Assembly: GCF_910592395.1 (NCBI RefSeq)
Contig: NC_088323.1
Span: 2,542,001-2,606,000 of the forward strand
Length of the DNA stretch: 64,000 bases
Direction of reading: 5' to 3'
Source of the DNA: Lineus longissimus
Taxonomy: Eukaryota; Nemertea; Pilidiophora; Heteronemertea; Lineidae
Shown here: positions 1-13,200 of the stretch, piece after piece
How positions within the stretch are numbered: the first letter of the stretch is position 1
How the letters are laid out: each line of letters begins with the position of its first letter
Notes under the pieces: generated by a model
Seen by the model: the letters and a program-made list of their open reading frames with translations, nothing else
Told to the model about the DNA's origin: nothing
Database searches by the model: none
Position numbers and translations under genes: made by a program

Positions 1-2917
1 TATTGCAAATGTCCTGGAGATATAGCCCAAAAGGAGATATTTGTTTGTTGAATTCGACACTAAAAGCCTCTGCAAATCTATCGATTCATTTCAGGACTAA
101 TTCTGAGTGACATAACTAACTACTGCGTTAGTTCAAAAATTCACAACACATACAACTTATAAAAGGGCCTCGCAAACTAGTTCTATCATTCTTCACGGTT
201 GGTTTTTGGTTCGCCCCCAAAGTTTCCCCAACAGATTGCAATTTTTCAGATTTGGTTTTTACCCGGAACAGCAGAAATACGAGTTCGCCAGATATATAAT
301 TGGGATTTGAGGAAGCTGGTCACTTGTTAGCATACTTATGCTCACTTTGCCTTAAGAGTACTGGGAGAGAATAGGGTCAAGATATCAAAAACACTGTCCA
401 GTTTCACACAAACATGGCTATATTTCTTAGAAACCATCACCTACAATTATCAAACTGTTTACGAGTCAAAAACACGGCACATCGTGTTTTGTGAAGAGAT
501 ATTAGTACGCCCATTGCGTCTTTGGCCATTGAGACAACATGATTGGTATAATTAGCAAGGTCATCAATAACCTAGGTGCGCCAAAATGGCCACCTATCCA
601 AAATTGCCTAAAATCATTGACACTCCCCAATTCAAAATTATTACAATTTGCATAGGACGGCCTTCACGCTCTCAATTTCTTCAAGTCGTAATAAAGTCTG
701 TTTGTGAAGATTTTTTTTCCAATCCATTTTTGTTCTCCTGGTGTTTTACCCGCTCCCTCTTTCTATTAGAAAGAGATACAATGTAGAAGATTTGTTCCGG
801 CAATTTCAATCCCATGAATACCAAATTCCATTTTCCCGTGACAGTGTTCATTTCCCGTGGCTACGAAAATCACCTTCAGAATCATTTTGCTTGGGAAATG
901 CAGCCCTCTATTCGTTCTGTTGTTCACTACCAGGCCTTGTGACTGTACATGTACATACAACATGAAATAACCCGAGCAGAACGTGCTAAACTAAGGATAC
1001 TTTTTTCTTTTGGGGGCCCTGCGGTGGGATTCAGATGAGCGTTTAAATAAGCTGGGGAGGATTACCATCTTCAAACAAAGCACCCGGAATACAAATAAAA
1101 TTGAAACAAGGGTTCTGCGGGGGTGGTACAATCAAATGAATGTTACAGTTGTAATGTTATCTTGAACAAGGACGATTGATAATGGTTGGATTGTGTTACG
1201 ACATTGACATTCAACGTTGGTATTCAGATGGAGTAATCTTATCTGAAGACACCCACGATGTCACCCAGGCGTGTAACACTTTCTTTCTCCGTGTTTCCAT
1301 TGCTCTTCATGTACGGTGGTAACTGAAATCCAGTAATATAATAACAAATTTAAACACTGCTATTAAATGTGTTTAATGTCCCAATTTACCTCATCAGCTC
1401 CAGCATCGCATTGAAATAGACCACAGTTCCGTTTCATCGAATTAAGTTACCGGGGCCGTGACAAGTGTTTCTCACACTGTCATGACTAATGACCAGCAGA
1501 AGCCTGGACCGCAATGTGATAATCTATCAGGACTTGCGTTCCTTGCGGATATGCATTTCCGTCACATTGGATATAAGGTCTGTTGCAGAATGTATCATGG
1601 ATGTTTTATCTTGGTAGTCTAAGCTGATTGGATTAGCCGTCCATATCGCCGGAATCGAAACGCCTACGTTGCTGCTCCCACCTCAATATCTGCTCAACGT
1701 TTTGTTTGTCATATTTGGCCAACGGGCGAGCATTTCATACCAACTATTCAAATTAATTAAGCTTATGATAGTCATGCTTTTAAAGGCCAAGCCTTGCAGA
1801 AACAAGCTGATGAAGTCTATACCTTGCGCTGGGAAGAAGAATTGAGTGTATGATCGAGGCAACCGTGACGTAATACTGAATAGGCTTTCAGAATTAATGC
1901 AGATGATGTCTTTGCTACCGGATTCTGGTGCGACGTTTCCATTCTTCGTCGCAATAGGGTTATTTTCAGATAGTGTAAGTTACAAGAAAATTGACTTCGT
2001 AAAACTTTGATTAATGGTGGAAAGCAATGACTCGTGGGGACGACTTCCTCTGATTGCATCACAAAAACACGGATGGGCAACTAATCCCTGGGTGCAATTA
2101 CATCAGTATTGTCATATAGGTCATGGCCCAAGTGCATTACACAGGCACCCAGTGCACATTTGTCAATAGATTGAGCTTCTAGTCTGAGACTCAGTCGTTT
2201 TTCGTCGAATGTTCTACGATTCATCATAGTCTAGTGTGTTTTAATCATGGTTATGAATCTGGGAGGTTTAATTTTGCATTTGTCAACGGATTGGATGGCA
2301 AATGTCTGTTTGGTACACATTTATTTTCTTTCCTGGTCACTTCTAATTCAGTCCTAGTGATGGGGGTGAATAACCGGTGTTCAATGCTGATCACCCTTTT
2401 CCGCTCAAAATCGTGTGGTGGCGGGTGGCGGGTGGTGTTCATTTTCATTTCATTTTTTCTCAGTTTTTGGCAACCAGAGCGACGTATGTTTAACTCCATT
2501 GCAATCAAAAGGCCTTGGGAAAAATGTATCAAAACATATGATATCAATCGACTTGCGTTTTTGGGACGCCCGTGACGCTAGGCTAATCCCCCGATCACGC
2601 ACTCTCTCCAATTACTACACGACGCCTTGGAATAAGAATAGTACGCCATTGTTATGGAGTTTCTACAGTGCCGTGACTTCAGTCTTTCGCCCTATCACAT
2701 ATCCTGGTCAATTAAGTAAGTTATTTACATCCCTCCCACGCTGTTAATCTATCTGATGCGGCCTTTGCTTGCAAATACTTTCTTTATCATCTGGACAGGA
2801 ATGATACCCTTAGGAGTCATGACAATAACGTAAGTTTCACAAAAGTAAACCTCGACTATTATACACTGCATGTACATTAATTATGCATAACACAGTCGCC
2901 TAGATTCTGGTCGTCTA

Positions 2918-3297
2918 ATGCAAGTATCAATTCGTTTCTTGTCCCCCCCCCCCCCCTCCTCAAGGGTAGTTAAGCTATCACCACTAATCTTTGCCGATGC
3001 TTGAGTAGTATTTATTTTTCCTTTAGTGAAAATTTGGCGAAGCTGGAAAGAATAAGGATGCTAATGTGTCGATGTCTTGTCGAACATACAGCCTTACCCA
3101 GTAAAATTAGTTCGGTTACTTTATATGACGGTGATAACTGATATATTGTTGATGGTGATGTCTTGACGAAAGAAAAAGTAGCATTGGTGAAAAAAGGATG
3201 ATGCTTGAGCCTTAAGATGTCGTTATAGGGTGATAAGGTGTCGTACCCTTGAGGAGGGGGGGGGGGGGGGGTACAAGACACGAATTGATACTTGCAT
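2918..3297. repeat. inverted repeat with poly-C / poly-G arms (hairpin, MITE-like)
   Basis: Bases 2918-2968 read ATGCAAGTATCAATTCG, then a run of 14 C, then CTCAAGGGTA. Bases 3244-3297 are the reverse complement: TACCCTTGAGG, a run of 16 G, then CGAATTGATACTTGCAT. The arms are about 50 bp and nearly perfect apart from run length and a few bases. The 275-bp interior shows weaker pairing next to the arms (TATCACC against GGTGATA). This looks like a foldback or MITE-type insertion. I could not define a target-site duplication. Confidence 0.6.
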
Positions 3298-6200
3298 AAA
3301 TAACCGTTAGAACACTAGCCACGCATATCTATGTTAACTGTGCTTATTAGTACACAAATATCGCCATATTGGTTTATACTACTTTACAGACACGATCGAT
3401 ACCAATGTTCTGTTCGCGTTTCCGATCAAGCTGTAGTGTGTCCGGGCAGCTTGGCTAAGGCAACTGTCAAGAAAGGTCAGGCCACGGAAGTGCTTGCAAC
3501 GTAATGAAGTGGTTGCACAATGGGAAATGGAAAATTTTAAAATATTGTGGGGCGGTGGCAGGGACGAGGGTCTATATTTCATTTTTTTGGCCTGATCAAG
3601 GCATCCAATGCTGTGCTGGCTCAATTGTTTCGCCAGCTGACATGCGGTCGGACCGAGGGGAGGTCCCCATGTAAAGGTTATTTTGTTCTAGGATAGCGGA
3701 CGTTTTTCAGTTACCTGCAAAGTTACCCAACTCCTTGATTAATGTTGCTACATGTGTAGATTTTCATTCGATAAGTAGTTGTCAACCTTTTCAGCTGAGA
3801 AGTATTCTATACACAGACGCCTACTGTAACCAATTCAGTGTCACTGGAACAGTATATTGACACGTATTCCCCTCGTATAAAATGCGTAAAAAAACTTTAC
3901 GCGAAAGCTCTCCTGTGGTAGTGGTACGAGGATCACTTCGGCTAATTATTGCCTTGGAAGAGGTGCTGGCAATTTTTCAGTTCGGTGTTCAGATAGCGAA
4001 TACTTACCCGGTGGAATATAGCTCTATGTAACTGAGTCTGGCCCACCTACTGCCTTGGATAATTGCCTGAAAAACGACCGTTGAAGTGACATTTAGGCTT
4101 GTTTTAGCTGCAAAGGTAAATCGAATTTGTAAAAAGCTTTGCTGTAGGTATTTTTCAATCCCGTACTTATTGTGCAAAAGAGCAACAGACGGGCTTCAAC
4201 TTTTCGGGATTTTTTATTTCAAAAATATGCTGGAGAAGTAACATTCTAGGCTAACAAGATAAAGTTTGAAGTTGAAATGTCTATCAAACAGCTTACCGTA
4301 TCTGAAGTTGCCGTCTTCCGTGAAAACTGATGAAAGCAGGAATGCCAACTTTCCAAAAATAAAACTTAAACAAACACTGTGAACTAGGTGAGACCTACTG
4401 ACAATGATTGCTTGGGAATAGATATGCCTCGTGTGTTCGATAAAGCCGCAGAAGAGAAAGAAAGAAGCTAAATATAAGATACTCTGTCGACGTTTTTGAG
4501 CCAGTTGAGATGAGTATAGACCTGGTACAGGTAAACTAGGCTTTTGTATAGGCGACCTTCAACTGGCCTTTTACGGGTCTGCACAGAATATATTGGCTTT
4601 TAATCGTTTAACACATGTCAACCCCGAGCCGAAGAACGTCTGATTCGAGCTGCACTCAGTATCGGGTGAGCGGGAAAATTGGGTCAATGAAGGATACTTA
4701 GCTCAGACCACGAAGTCGTAGAAAAGGAACGTGGGCTAAATCACGATGACGTACATTTTTCTATCGAGATCAGACAAATCAAACAAAAAATGCATACTTT
4801 ATGAAGCTTTTCTCAAAGACTCCTTTTGCCTGACGTAATAAGGAGCCGAGCCGGAAGCGCTGTAGTTTCATGTTGTACTCCATCATCCAAAGCAGAAGCC
4901 AAAATAACGCAATGTCAACAAAATACGACAAAGTCATGTGAGCTATTCTGATGACGTGGTTGAATAATCTTGTGTCATGATGTTTCGCTTTCAGTCATAA
5001 TGTCCGATAAGCATAGAGGTGAAAACTGACGGTCGTATTAACATGTCGGCAAATCGAGAAAGAAAATCACTCCTGTATTACGTATTGATATCGGTTTGTG
5101 TTTGATAAACTGGTATTTGATGCTACTGGAGTTTGTGAAGCGTTCAGACGTAAATAGGCATGTCCACGTCATACGGGGGCAATTGCCGGAAATCGATAAG
5201 GTTTTCACCAGTGCAATGCCTTCACACGCGACGCCCACTACATGCGTTCTATCACAAATTAATCGAGATGGTGCCGATAGGTGGCCAGCCTGAGTACGTA
5301 GCCACCATTGGCCAATCATGAGCAGTGGCATATGCCAATGGAGACTGTATAGAAGAATGAGACTTCTGATTTCTTCTTTCTCGTGTTTTCAGAACAATAA
5401 GGGAGAAGTCAGAGAAGTTTTAACTTCGTCCCATTTGTCAACATTGAAAAATAACCTTGTAGTGCGAATCGGATGTGTGGTTAAAAAGTAAAAATTACTT
5501 TAAATGTTATCATTTGAATACTGGCTGCAAAGTCACGACGCCTGGGATTTCAGGCGACACATTGACATTTATTTTGCCCAACCAAAGGCAATATCAAAGA
5601 ACTTGATCTACTGCACATGCGTAGTCCATGCATGGATGCCGGTTCGCTTCCGTAATGTGTTACCAAAAATACAAATTTTTGTCTGTAAAGAAAGATAGCC
5701 TCAATTGAAATGCCACATTTGTCTTAGTTGAAATGACATAATATTACGTCAAAGTTATTTGGGGTAAGATAGACGTTATCCGTCGGCTCCCTTGATGCGA
5801 AATCGTCGACGTTAAGTGACATTCTCTAAAGATAACTCGGGCTGGTGACGAACTTGGAACTATTAGCGGCTGAATGACATCCGCCTGAGATGGCTTTCGC
5901 TGGCCTAGCGGTTAAATAGTGTGCGTGGGAGTGAGATAATATCACGTGACTAACGGAGTGACAAGATAATACACTATTGACAGGAATATACAAAGAGCCA
6001 TCTTGATCTTCCGTTATTCTTGTTGTGACACGATGGCTGATGAGAAGATGTGATATACATGTATATATGAATATATAAAATAAAGGGTGAATGACCAAAA
6101 ATGACCTTTCGTATTCGTTCGACCAGGCCACAGCGGTAAGAAGCTGGTGTTATCGTTGTTGACCAATGGCATTAAAAACTTCAGGGGCATTTAAAGGAGT

Positions 6201-6757
6201 ACATGACATTCTGTCTGCTGTTTCTACTTTCACAATATTTCGACCCCTTACCGCACTTTGATTAAGTGCTCTGTGGTCGGTGATAAGATATGCACTGCCA
6301 TTTCCGTCAAAACCCGCCAAGGGAGCTTGTGCTGGGGGACACACTGCTATTAAAAGGGCATTGCTTTGAGCTGGTGCCAATGCTTGGTGCCCTTCAGAGT
6401 TCGGTTTCCTTGAATCAAGAAGACTCGATCGTTGATCGGCTGTGCATAATACGCAACAACCAACTTCAACGAAGAACGCGCAGACCAGGGCCTTCCACCT
6501 GGACTGGGGTAACGTTTCGATATTATAAACGCTACCTCCAAGACCATCAAAGTTGTCGCAGGTCCCACCGTTAGCCAATTTGGGAGGGACAGGCTTGCCG
6601 ATCTAGTCCCGCCGCTCTGTTGAGGATCGATGACAACAAATATGATCTATAAGTAGTCCTTCGCTCCAGCACTCCGCTGGCCGAGTAACCTATTGCGCCC
6701 AGTTCCTCGTGATGACGTCGAGACCAGCGCCGCGCTCATGCTTTGCCATTCTTCCTC

Positions 6758-6766
6758 AATATAAAG
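6758..6766 (+). promoter_or_regulatory. possible TATA box upstream of activin exon 1
   Basis: AATATAAAG lies about 160 bp upstream of the activin start codon, which would leave a short 5' untranslated region if transcription starts near 6790. This is motif matching only. TATA-like strings are common in AT-rich DNA and no initiator element was identified. Confidence 0.2.
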
Positions 6767-6924
6767 TTCAACTGAGCTATTCTTCCCCAGTCAATGGTCT
6801 TCGGCTGTGGGCCAACAAACCTGGGAACACTCTCCTTGAATCGAAAGCATTGTTCGATCTAGACAGCACCGCACTTTAGGATAGCAGCTTCATTAATAAC
6901 CGATTCGCAATCTGTGCCTGAGTT

Positions 6925-7285
6925 ATGGCTGCTATTCCAATTGTGACGCTGATCATTGCTTATCATACTTTGACGAGTGTGGTCTCGGGTTATCATACCC
7001 ATAAACGGAACTGTACGGGTACGGACTGTGTTAACAGGCTCCTTCATCGCCCCAAGTTGACACTGCAGCAGCAAAAGACACTTCGCATCGAAATGATCAA
7101 GGGACAGATTCTCAGTAAACTCAGGATGCACGCAAAGCCAAATGTTACGAAATCTATACCGAGGGTAGCCTTTCATAAAGCTTTGCAGAAACTTAAAATG
7201 AGAGATCCGAAATTGCGAGGGGGCCGAGGTGCAAATGAGGACTATTACGCTCAGATATCAGAAATTGTCAGCTTTTCGGAAGAAG
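6925..7285 (+). CDS. activin-like gene, coding exon 1 (signal peptide and N-terminal prodomain)
   Basis: Encodes residues 1-120 plus one base. The start codon opens a hydrophobic signal sequence (AAIPIVTLIIAYH) ending near VVSG. Next come the CTGTDC pair and an amphipathic helix region (LRIEMIKGQILSKLRM) typical of activin prodomains, which straitjacket the dimer. The exon ends at GAAGAAG with a consensus GTAAGT donor at 7286. The frame stays open past the donor to 7347, but the residues there have no family likeness. Confidence 0.9.
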
Positions 7286-10200
7286 GTAAGTCCCATTTAC
7301 ATCACTTTCCTAAAATTGATGCAGACCACGAACAATTGTGGTTTTGATTTCAGTCGATAGAAGACAGTCTCACAAAAAATGATACAAATATTTCCCCGAT
7401 GTTACTTTTCATCTTTTTTAAGTGACCCTTTCAATGAACTCTAGGAGAATTGGTCACTCTGGTCATGAAAAGTGCAAAAATACATTACATCATTATTAGT
7501 ATGTGTTTCTCAGATGTTCTAAGTTGTGCACCCTCATCAACAGGAATGTACCTACATTCGTTTATACATTTTCGATGTAATGAGATCCCTGTCAAAGCAC
7601 GTGCCAGCATGTGCGCTGATAGCTTAAAAGAGCTATTTCACTGACAGCGGCTCCCCAGATCAATCGGCCAATATAGGACAGCAGGGGGACCCACCGTACA
7701 AGAGCATACAAATGCTGGTCAATATGTGCATACCCCAAATGTTCATAATAAAAGATTGAGAAGTCCTTGCTCCCAATAGGCTATCGTACAAGAACACCTC
7801 TCACTCGAACTGTCCATCATCCAATTATTGCGAAGTGATCATCGACACTCCGTGGATAGCACATAATCGATCGACCCCGTTGAGTGCAGCGTAGATTAGT
7901 TCTCAACCGTATCACAATGTCGATCGTCGGAAGAATATCACAATGGCTGCCATTTTATCGGCCAAGTCGATTGACCTGCAAGATGCCACAAAGGGAGCCA
8001 CCAGAAGATGACAGTATGCGCAGCCCGCGCTCTGCTTTGGCAAAATGCGCCCATTACAGGCGCTTTCCACCCCTACCGGCGGTTTGGACACATCTTGCTC
8101 ATCTTTTTCGCATCAAAAACAAATCAACAGGTCAAGCGCGCTGCAATGGTAAAAACAGGTTGCCATTACCGGCACTCATCGTCCCTGCCGGGAGCTTCAG
8201 GAAGTACAAATCTGATCTTGTCGCAATTTGGAAACCATTGTAAGCGCGGTTCGTTGACCCCTCGATACTATTAAACTTTTTACGACTGCGGCACACTTAT
8301 TTCTAATTTACGACAACGTCCTTGGTTGTAGTATAAAACTTGCTCAACGAATCGTAACCAATGTTTTAACCTTTTTGGTAAATTGTAAAAAAACGTGCAC
8401 CGTGAGCTGGAATTCAGGAGCTTTGGTTTGCTTTATGGCCTGAGTTAAACTTGAATATCATTCAGTCGAGTTTCGATTGGAACGGGGCCAACAATTGCTG
8501 ACATATATTACATTTCATTCGAGGACTTTTGTCAACTGCATGTACTGATTGACATATTTCGTACATGTGTGTGTTTTGATTTTATCGCTTTTGTATTCAA
8601 TTCCTTGACGCTACCTGTTGTAGGCCGACTGAGCATAGGGCTGAATTGGGGATGAGACCTGGTTACCGAGGAGAGGCGGATATGAATACAGGAGAGGCTT
8701 TCAACCCAATTTGATCTGTTGACATTTTTGCACCCCGTAACAATCTGCGAGATGATTTATTCCCGACAGGCGCATGACGTCCAGGAGCCCAGACAGCCAA
8801 TGAGACGCCTATCGGCGATCGAGGTCAATTGGAAATTCAAATTCAAATTCTATTTCATATTTCACACTATCAACGACCTGCGTTTGAAATTTCAGTCGCC
8901 TTAGAAATGGGGAGCGATATCCAGTTTAAAAAGAATTGTGAATTGTATTATATTGTAACTGATCGTACTCATCCTGGTTGTGTCTTTCGTCGAGGTAGTT
9001 TTAATGCCTATCAAGTACTAAGTACACTATACAAATTGGCATATCAGAAGTAGGTTTAACACCATAATGGCCTACTATTCAGGGGTGTAAAGAGCACTTA
9101 CATGTGTTTTCTTTTTAGTTCAAGTACACGTATGAATGAAAACTACGACGTGAGCGTTTTATATACAGGATGTTTGGAAAAAAAACAACAACATTAAAGC
9201 AACTCTTTCCACAGGACAAAATGTTGCTTTAAATAGTCTACGTCACTTCCTCCATGCGTGCCAGAGACATGTAAGTTCAAAAATGATGCTGGCGTCCCAA
9301 GTCGGTGTTCGCTCAACATCTTAATTCAGCCAATTTCTCCACAGAGATGAATTAATTTGAAGTAAACTCGCCGCGCTCAATAGCTCCAAACAACCCCATC
9401 CCCCAGACCCCCACCCTACGCCCCTACCATTCGTACAATTGTACATAAATTGGTCCATTCATTTCGTAAATAAATTTGTCCTACTTGAGTTGCTGCTTCT
9501 TGATCTAAAACCCGATATGTTCCACCAATTACGAGGTCCATTTTGTAAATTTTCAAAATGGTAGTCAATTCGCAAATAAACCAACCACCCACTAACATCC
9601 TGTGCGTATATTTTCATGATTTCAATATAAAACCTGTCGGACTTTGTGTATTAGACCTGCTGACACACTGTCATTGAGAAATTATTAAGAATCAAAAGGT
9701 TAAGTGAAAATGTCAATAGCCTTATTCTGTTGACCTTCGTTTTAGGAAGCGCACAGCACTCAAAATCCGAAAATGATGATCATTTCTTGGAACTGCATCT
9801 AAAACCAATATATCGATCAATATCGTCGGTCAATGTCACTTTGGACTTTCTTTATTTGAAATGACACGAGTAAAATGATCTTATAACGATGAGCACGTAT
9901 CAGTTGAGGAAGTCCACGGTACTATATCGATCATAAAATTTACCGTAAAGCGTTGTTTTTTTTAACTTTGAGTACCATATTCTAGGCCATGTATTCCGTT
10001 ACTCCTCCTCCCACAAAAAGGTCATCAGATTGAATTCACCTTGCATTTACTTTGCAATTAAAAAAAGGTGGCACTTATAACTGTAGTACCAATTATACCA
10101 GATCCTTAAAGATATTTTTTATGCCTTTCTGAAGTTTCAAATCATTGGCCTTTCTGAATTTTCAAGTTCTAAGTCTTAACTCGAGAGTAAAGATAGATAC

Positions 10201-13200
10201 AAATATTGACAATCACCTCTTGGCATCACTAAAACAGATTCGTCCATGTCACCCCAAAAAAGACATTCAAAAATATCTTTTTACGGCGGTGATCTGTGTT
10301 TCTACAAATCAGATCGTTCAGTTTTGGGTCATCACTCCTGGAAGAGACTGGCGCTGGTAATACGCGGGTCCGCGTTGCAACAGTTGGCGCCATGACTTTT
10401 GGGTGAGGCATGTTCACGCAATTAGGAGAATTATGACGAAAACACATTTTTGAGGCAATTAGAGGGCTCCATAAATTATACATCTGAAGCAAACGTCCAA
10501 CAGCTGACAAACATCGCCATAGATCTTTGTCAGCGCAAATTTTCTGTGCTATTTCATGCTTTCAACTCTCCCGTGATGTCAATTACGTACACTCAAGTGA
10601 ACCACGTGAAATCAACTATGCGATAATTCTCTTAATGATGAGCAATGGTGGAAGCTTCCTCAAGACGCATTAGCCACCCCCGCGCTGTATCAGCCATTCG
10701 CCATCGATATTAAATGACTGAGCCATAAATTTAAGCGAAATTAAAGCGGAGTGCTACGACTTCATGATTAGTACCGCCATTAAAATTGATGATGTTTTCT
10801 TAATCAACATTTTTTTGGGGACTATAGGCTGCCAGAAAAGCTCCGGCCTAGTTGATCATGTCCATTTGTAGTGTTGCATTATTTCATATACCTTTCATCA
10901 CTTCGACAGAAGACGTTTGCTTTGTCGAATGGTTGGGAAGGCCGGCGTGATTTTGAACAGTGCCCTCGGCAATGTCGCAGTAACTAATATAAGTCCCGTT
11001 CGCATTCAGTGACACATATTTTAAAAGTTGTCTAGCATTTGGGACACTCCTGCGATATAAAAGGTTTGCAGAAAGCTTGTTGAACTGAAAAGAGAGTATT
11101 AGTTTCCAGTGTCAAACCCTGTTATAGGCTTAGAGGTAACTAGTGCAGTTATTGTATTACGTTGAGAGACAGTTGAGTATGTCCAACATAATAAACAGCT
11201 TTGTATATAGTTTATAAAGCTATATAGTTCAATATAGCATAAAATCGAACGATGCAGTATTAAACTCCAAAAATAATTTCATTATGTTTCTTGACTTGTA
11301 AAACTTAAATGAACTGAATATTCACCAACACACCGTGTGTGTCAAAGATCACAATACAGCCAACTCGTGTCACTCTTGTTAAAAAAGGCTGTTTGCCCGA
11401 GAACTGCCAAACATCCGTTTGAGATATTGAATGCAGCTTTGTGCATGCCCTAATTCTGTTAATTTTCCATCTGAAAGAATCCAAAACATAATTCAAACTT
11501 GTGATATTTCTGTCATCAGAAAATCGACCTACCGCCCATGGCACAATCAGTGACCTTGACCTTTATAGAGAAATTCTAAAGAACTATTTGCCTGTTACTT
11601 CCTGTTTATGGGAAAATAAATATGTGTGCACATCGAGCCTCGGGCTAACTGTTTGAATCGACTGTCCTCGATTCTGCTTTGAATCGACTGTCCTCGATTC
11701 TGCTCAAGCTCAATCTCTTATTTAACCGAATGCAATGATGCTTGTGACACGGTAGGAGTTCAAAGAACAAATGCGATTCTACTTTTAAAGGAAAACATCA
11801 TTTGATAGTTTTATCAGTTTTGAATAATGCGTCTGAATTTTGATTATCATCAACATTTGTTAGTAGGATTATTTACGTGTTGTTACCTTTACTAAACCCT
11901 GTTCTCTTGGAATCTCCTTCCTGTGGCATTGTACCACTTGAGTTTACCCGGGACGTAGCAACCTCAAATCCGTGGGTTCAATGACCATCCAGGCAGTGGG
12001 AAATTGCATCCAATGGCCCATTGGTCGATTGGATGTCCACAAATGCAGACTAGTTGCTCCATTTGACGTCTTACTATACTGACCCACATTCGTCTTAATC
12101 CACACTTGGATTACATTGACTGGCAGAAAAATGTGCATTCAAATATTAACTCATGAGATTATTTTTTCAAGATTCCTTTTTGATGGGGGTCATTGCATAT
12201 ACGCTGTTTGAAATGGTTCGTGTCAATATGACCACCAACATACCCTACACATACACATGTGCAATGCATTGCGTGCATAATGTAAAGTCAGTTGATTATG
12301 GTGCCTTCTGCTGGACTGCTTCAAACCATTTCAAACCATATTCAGTCTGAGAATATAATGCAAGCCCTGCTAAGAATAGACAGATTTTACAACCAGTATG
12401 AGTATGGACGACATCAACGTACAAAGTACGAAGGTCTTATAGTGTCATACGCGACATTCTCGTTAGCATATACCCAGGAATTATGGAATTCTAAAATTCC
12501 CGTTGTCGATAAGATGAATTCCCCTAAAGGTTTGTGCAACCCTTCCCAAAAGGACGTGAGTACGAATGGGATGTCCTAACAATATTCCAACCACTGTCAA
12601 TGTAAACAATATAAACTGGTTATACTGAACTCTCAGCAAGCGTCGGCCCTCTCGACCGAAGTCAACGGTTCATGTGGGGGGCACTGTCATTCTGTTTTTC
12701 AACAAGTTAGTGAAGGAAACAACACATCATTTGAACAATGAATAAATACTTACATTATATTTGGTTATGCCAGTGGTCGATAATTGAGTATTATCAATGT
12801 ATGAAATACCTGATCACAGATGTGTGTGAACCCGGTTTGTGGCCGTTTGTTACATAACTTATGGAAACAGCTACTTGAGAAGGATGTCATTAAACATTGG
12901 AGCCCACTCACGATTCTGATAAGGGAATCTTATGATACACGCAATTATAATTGTATTCGTTGGATTACGCAATTTTGTCCCCATAATGTGTCAACCCTTT
13001 CAGACAAAGAATTTTTAAACCTTTCGCCTGCCAATCCTGAATACATTTTTGAATATCATGTATTCTGAACAACGATCAGGTAAAAAATCACCCGATTTCT
13101 TTTCCACGGTCCATTGTAGCCTACCCTTCAGAGGCTTTAATTAGTGCGAGGACTGTTGTTCTAGCTAGTCGTATATAAACAAAACAACTGAATGTTTATA

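Larger units (their letters stand above)
1..6924. other. non-coding upstream region, no gene recognised
   Basis: No open frame in this stretch shows a recognisable domain, a signal peptide joined to a splice donor, or family continuity with a neighbouring exon. The frames present are short and look like chance. It holds the poly-C/poly-G hairpin listed separately at 2918-3297 and, near its end, a TATA-like motif ahead of the activin start. Untranslated exons or distal regulatory DNA of the activin gene could lie here but cannot be recognised by eye. Confidence 0.5.

Noticed and set aside
6150-6578. 142-aa minus-strand ORF upstream of activin
   Set aside because: Longest frame in the region, but overlaps frames of similar length on the plus strand, has no recognisable motif, and no splice-linked partner was found. 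Could be a transposon relic, which I cannot support.
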